Shown here: positions 52,559-54,168 of the stretch, in pieces
How positions within the stretch are numbered: position 1 is the stretch's first letter
Layout of the letters: the number at the start of each line of letters is the position of its first letter
IMG/VR virus record: IMGVR_UViG_3300042197_001558
Coordinates: 1 to 54,168 of that record
DNA: 54,168 nt
Direction: 5' to 3' (one strand)
Origin: a virus
Position numbers and translations under genes: made by a program
Notes under the pieces: model-generated
Database searches by the model: none
Seen by the model: the letters and a program-made list of their open reading frames with translations, nothing else
Told to the model about the DNA's origin: nothing

Positions 52559-53911
52559 ATGCGAATTAAAGATATCCTAGAAGCCCGTAAGAATCCAGAA
52601 CAAAATCCCAAAACATCTGTTAATGATGTCATATACGATGAATTCTTGAAGATGAAAGGGGACAAATCTGGTGGCACCATTGCTGGTGTTACTAATCTAT
52701 TTGTTAGTTTTACTGCTATACCAAAATTAGGTATTAATCCAGGCAGTACCTACAATACTCCCAATGGCATATATGCTTATCCAGCAGAATATGTGATGAA
52801 GGTGGCTGGCACAGATGATCCAATGAATATGTTACCATTCGCAGGTGATCAACCCTGGGTTAATTTGTTTACAGTGGCAAATAATGTAATTAATGTCAGA
52901 ACCTTAAACAAAACCGATTATAAAATGTATATCAACGATTTAGAAAAAAAATTCGTTGAATCTGGTATAATGTCATCAAACAAATTTAAAGTAATCGTTG
53001 ATAATGCTGATACCGATGCCGCAAGAGCAGATTATTGGGGCGGACAGTTATGGTATGTAACCATGAAGATCGCAGAATATTTGACCACAAAACGAGGTGG
53101 TCAACGAAACAATAACTGGAATGCGGTATGGCGTCGTATAGGTATAGTTGGTGCGGTAGATACCGGTGCTGGAATTATTCATGAAGGTGAACCCACACAA
53201 GCAGTATTTTTTGATCCAAGAGAAATTGATGTCTTAACCCGCGTGGCAAACAAATATAGTCCAGAAAAAATGCGCTATCGTCAAAGACTGGGCTTTAGAC
53301 AGGCAGATAAGAGATATAGACAACTTGAGGAATTACGCACTTTCCTTCAAACAAAACCTTCTGTAGCAGATCTAATGGACTGGTTAAATCAAACTGCGGA
53401 TCGTTGGGATTTATTCCCTCGTCTGCCCAAAGAATACAGACATAGAATGCTATCTAAATTCTCACATTATTTAACTTTCTTTCCAGGTGGAAAAATACCG
53501 CGAGAAGATTATTTGGCCGCATTGACCAATAATCCATTACAAACTTTAGACCTCTATGCTTCAAATAATAAATTACAAAAATGGTATAATTTCGTAAATC
53601 AACAACAATTAGCAGCAATATTGGAAAATTGGCGTCTTAAGAATCCAACTTATGGCAAAGACAATTACACCAAAATTTGGGAATTGATGCGTAGTATTGT
53701 TAACCCAAATAGTTTTCGGATTGATAAAACATTTAAGATGCATCCTGATTTAGCAAAAGTATTGTTGAAGTTTAATCCAGAAATAATTATTGAAATTATT
53801 CAGATGAACAATAGCCCAGAGATAATTGATTTTGCTAGGCAGGTAGCAGAAGAACAAAATAATTTCTCTGCTCTGAGATTCATCAATAATATTGGCAAGC
53901 AACAATCATAA
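52559..53911 (+). CDS. large conserved phage protein, 450 aa, unknown
   Basis: Leaderless: no SD, GATAAATA five bases before. Residues ~55-90 (INPGSTYNTPNGIYAYPAEYV) and GAGIIHEGEPTQAVFFDPREI are shared by late phage proteins. The C-terminal ~150 residues are helical. Related T4-type proteins sit with late/structural genes; a virion-internal or host-modifying role is possible. AT-rich. Confidence 0.82.
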   Translation: MRIKDILEARKNPEQNPKTSVNDVIYDEFLKMKGDKSGGTIAGVTNLFVSFTAIPKLGINPGSTYNTPNGIYAYPAEYVMKVAGTDDPMNMLPFAGDQPWVNLFTVANNVINVRTLNKTDYKMYINDLEKKFVESGIMSSNKFKVIVDNADTDAARADYWGGQLWYVTMKIAEYLTTKRGGQRNNNWNAVWRRIGIVGAVDTGAGIIHEGEPTQAVFFDPREIDVLTRVANKYSPEKMRYRQRLGFRQADKRYRQLEELRTFLQTKPSVADLMDWLNQTADRWDLFPRLPKEYRHRMLSKFSHYLTFFPGGKIPREDYLAALTNNPLQTLDLYASNNKLQKWYNFVNQQQLAAILENWRLKNPTYGKDNYTKIWELMRSIVNPNSFRIDKTFKMHPDLAKVLLKFNPEIIIEIIQMNNSPEIIDFARQVAEEQNNFSALRFINNIGKQQS

Positions 53912-53914
53912 ATA
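53907..53914 (+). promoter_or_regulatory. late promoter box
   Basis: CATAAATA inside the end of the 450-aa gene, seven bases before ATG 53922. Confidence 0.5.
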
Positions 53915-53921
53915 GAATATC

Positions 53922-54168
53922 ATGTTAATTAAAGAAGTCATTGACCCACATATCTTAAACAAGATAGATATTAAACCAGATGATCCACGATATCCAATGT
54001 ATCGGGATACTATTGAAAAATATACATCCGATAGTGGTAATATATCAGATTTACTACACAAAATGTATAGAGGTGGTGCTGTCCCAAACGCTAATAATCT
54101 TAATCTTGAAGAAATAAAAATGTTAGATGATATTATGTATCATCATCCAATAAAGCGTAGTATTACTG
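53922..54168 (+). CDS. N-terminal part of a late-type protein, perhaps ADP-ribosyltransferase
   Basis: Partial, open to the right edge (82 codons). MLIKEVIDPHILNKIDIKPDDPRYPMYRD, later LLHKMYRGGAVPNANNLNLEEIKMLDDIMYHHPIKRSIT, where an ART enzyme would continue with YRG. The idea rests only on that opening; the deciding motif lies outside the window. Late box upstream. Confidence 0.6.
   Translation, partial: MLIKEVIDPHILNKIDIKPDDPRYPMYRDTIEKYTSDSGNISDLLHKMYRGGAVPNANNLNLEEIKMLDDIMYHHPIKRSIT

Overview
The window is a stretch of a large tailed-phage genome, most like the T4-type myoviruses. The signs are: about 116 tightly packed, mostly tiny genes nearly all on the + strand; stop/start overlaps; free-standing homing endonucleases on the opposite strand; an encoded tRNA; phage-type nucleic-acid enzymes (RNA ligase, 5' kinase, DNA methyltransferase, deaminase); and two promoter classes, one sigma70-like (TTGACA, 17 bp, TATACT) and one resembling T4 late promoters (NATAAATA). 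A GC-rich gene of prophage type (37.7-38.0 kb) points to a Gram-negative, probably proteobacterial, host. The exact host cannot be read from the sequence.

Layout. 0-3.4 kb: small basic protein, a secreted Asn/Thr-rich protein, a secreted NIDO-type adhesin with four Cys repeats, and a membrane coiled-coil protein. 3.4-4.9 kb: tRNA with CAT anticodon, a SpeD-type pyruvoyl decarboxylase homologue and a truncated UDP-sugar dehydrogenase. 4.9-8.7 kb: a candidate structured RNA with a tRNA-like T-arm directly upstream of a Ro/TROVE-like (DUF2828) vWA protein, then a tyrosine-phosphatase-like protein, an HNH endonuclease and a 5'-kinase-like ATPase. 8.9-19.1 kb: NadE followed by an AT-rich sugar island (two glycosyltransferase-like proteins, HpcH/HpaI aldolase, sugar-phosphate cyclase, SDR, TPP enzyme, RmlD/epimerase-like protein, RmlB-like dehydratase, RfbH-like 3-dehydrase), probably for decorating virion DNA or remodelling the host surface.

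19.1-48.9 kb: the early region, GC-richer, with dozens of small genes each or in short runs behind a near-identical promoter-leader cassette. Recognisable members are an AAA ATPase, a DraRnl-type RNA ligase, a cREC-domain protein, a CDA-fold deaminase, a SpoT-like HD hydrolase, an L7/L12-tail protein, a zinc metallopeptidase, an SPFH lipoprotein, a calcineurin-type phosphoesterase, a WGR protein, an expanded family of ~75-residue proteins ending in HFGVE, and an NAD salvage pair (NMNAT-Nudix and NAMPT). 48.9-54.2 kb: two Ala/Trp repeat proteins, a DNA methyltransferase, and three late-type genes whose start codons sit just where the late transcript should begin.

Together the genes suggest a phage that rebuilds NAD (NAMPT plus NMNAT, with NadE apart), repairs or protects RNA (kinase, ligase, cREC, Ro-like RNP), lowers ppGpp, and makes an unusual deoxysugar. 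No integrase, replication protein or structural capsid gene is in the window.
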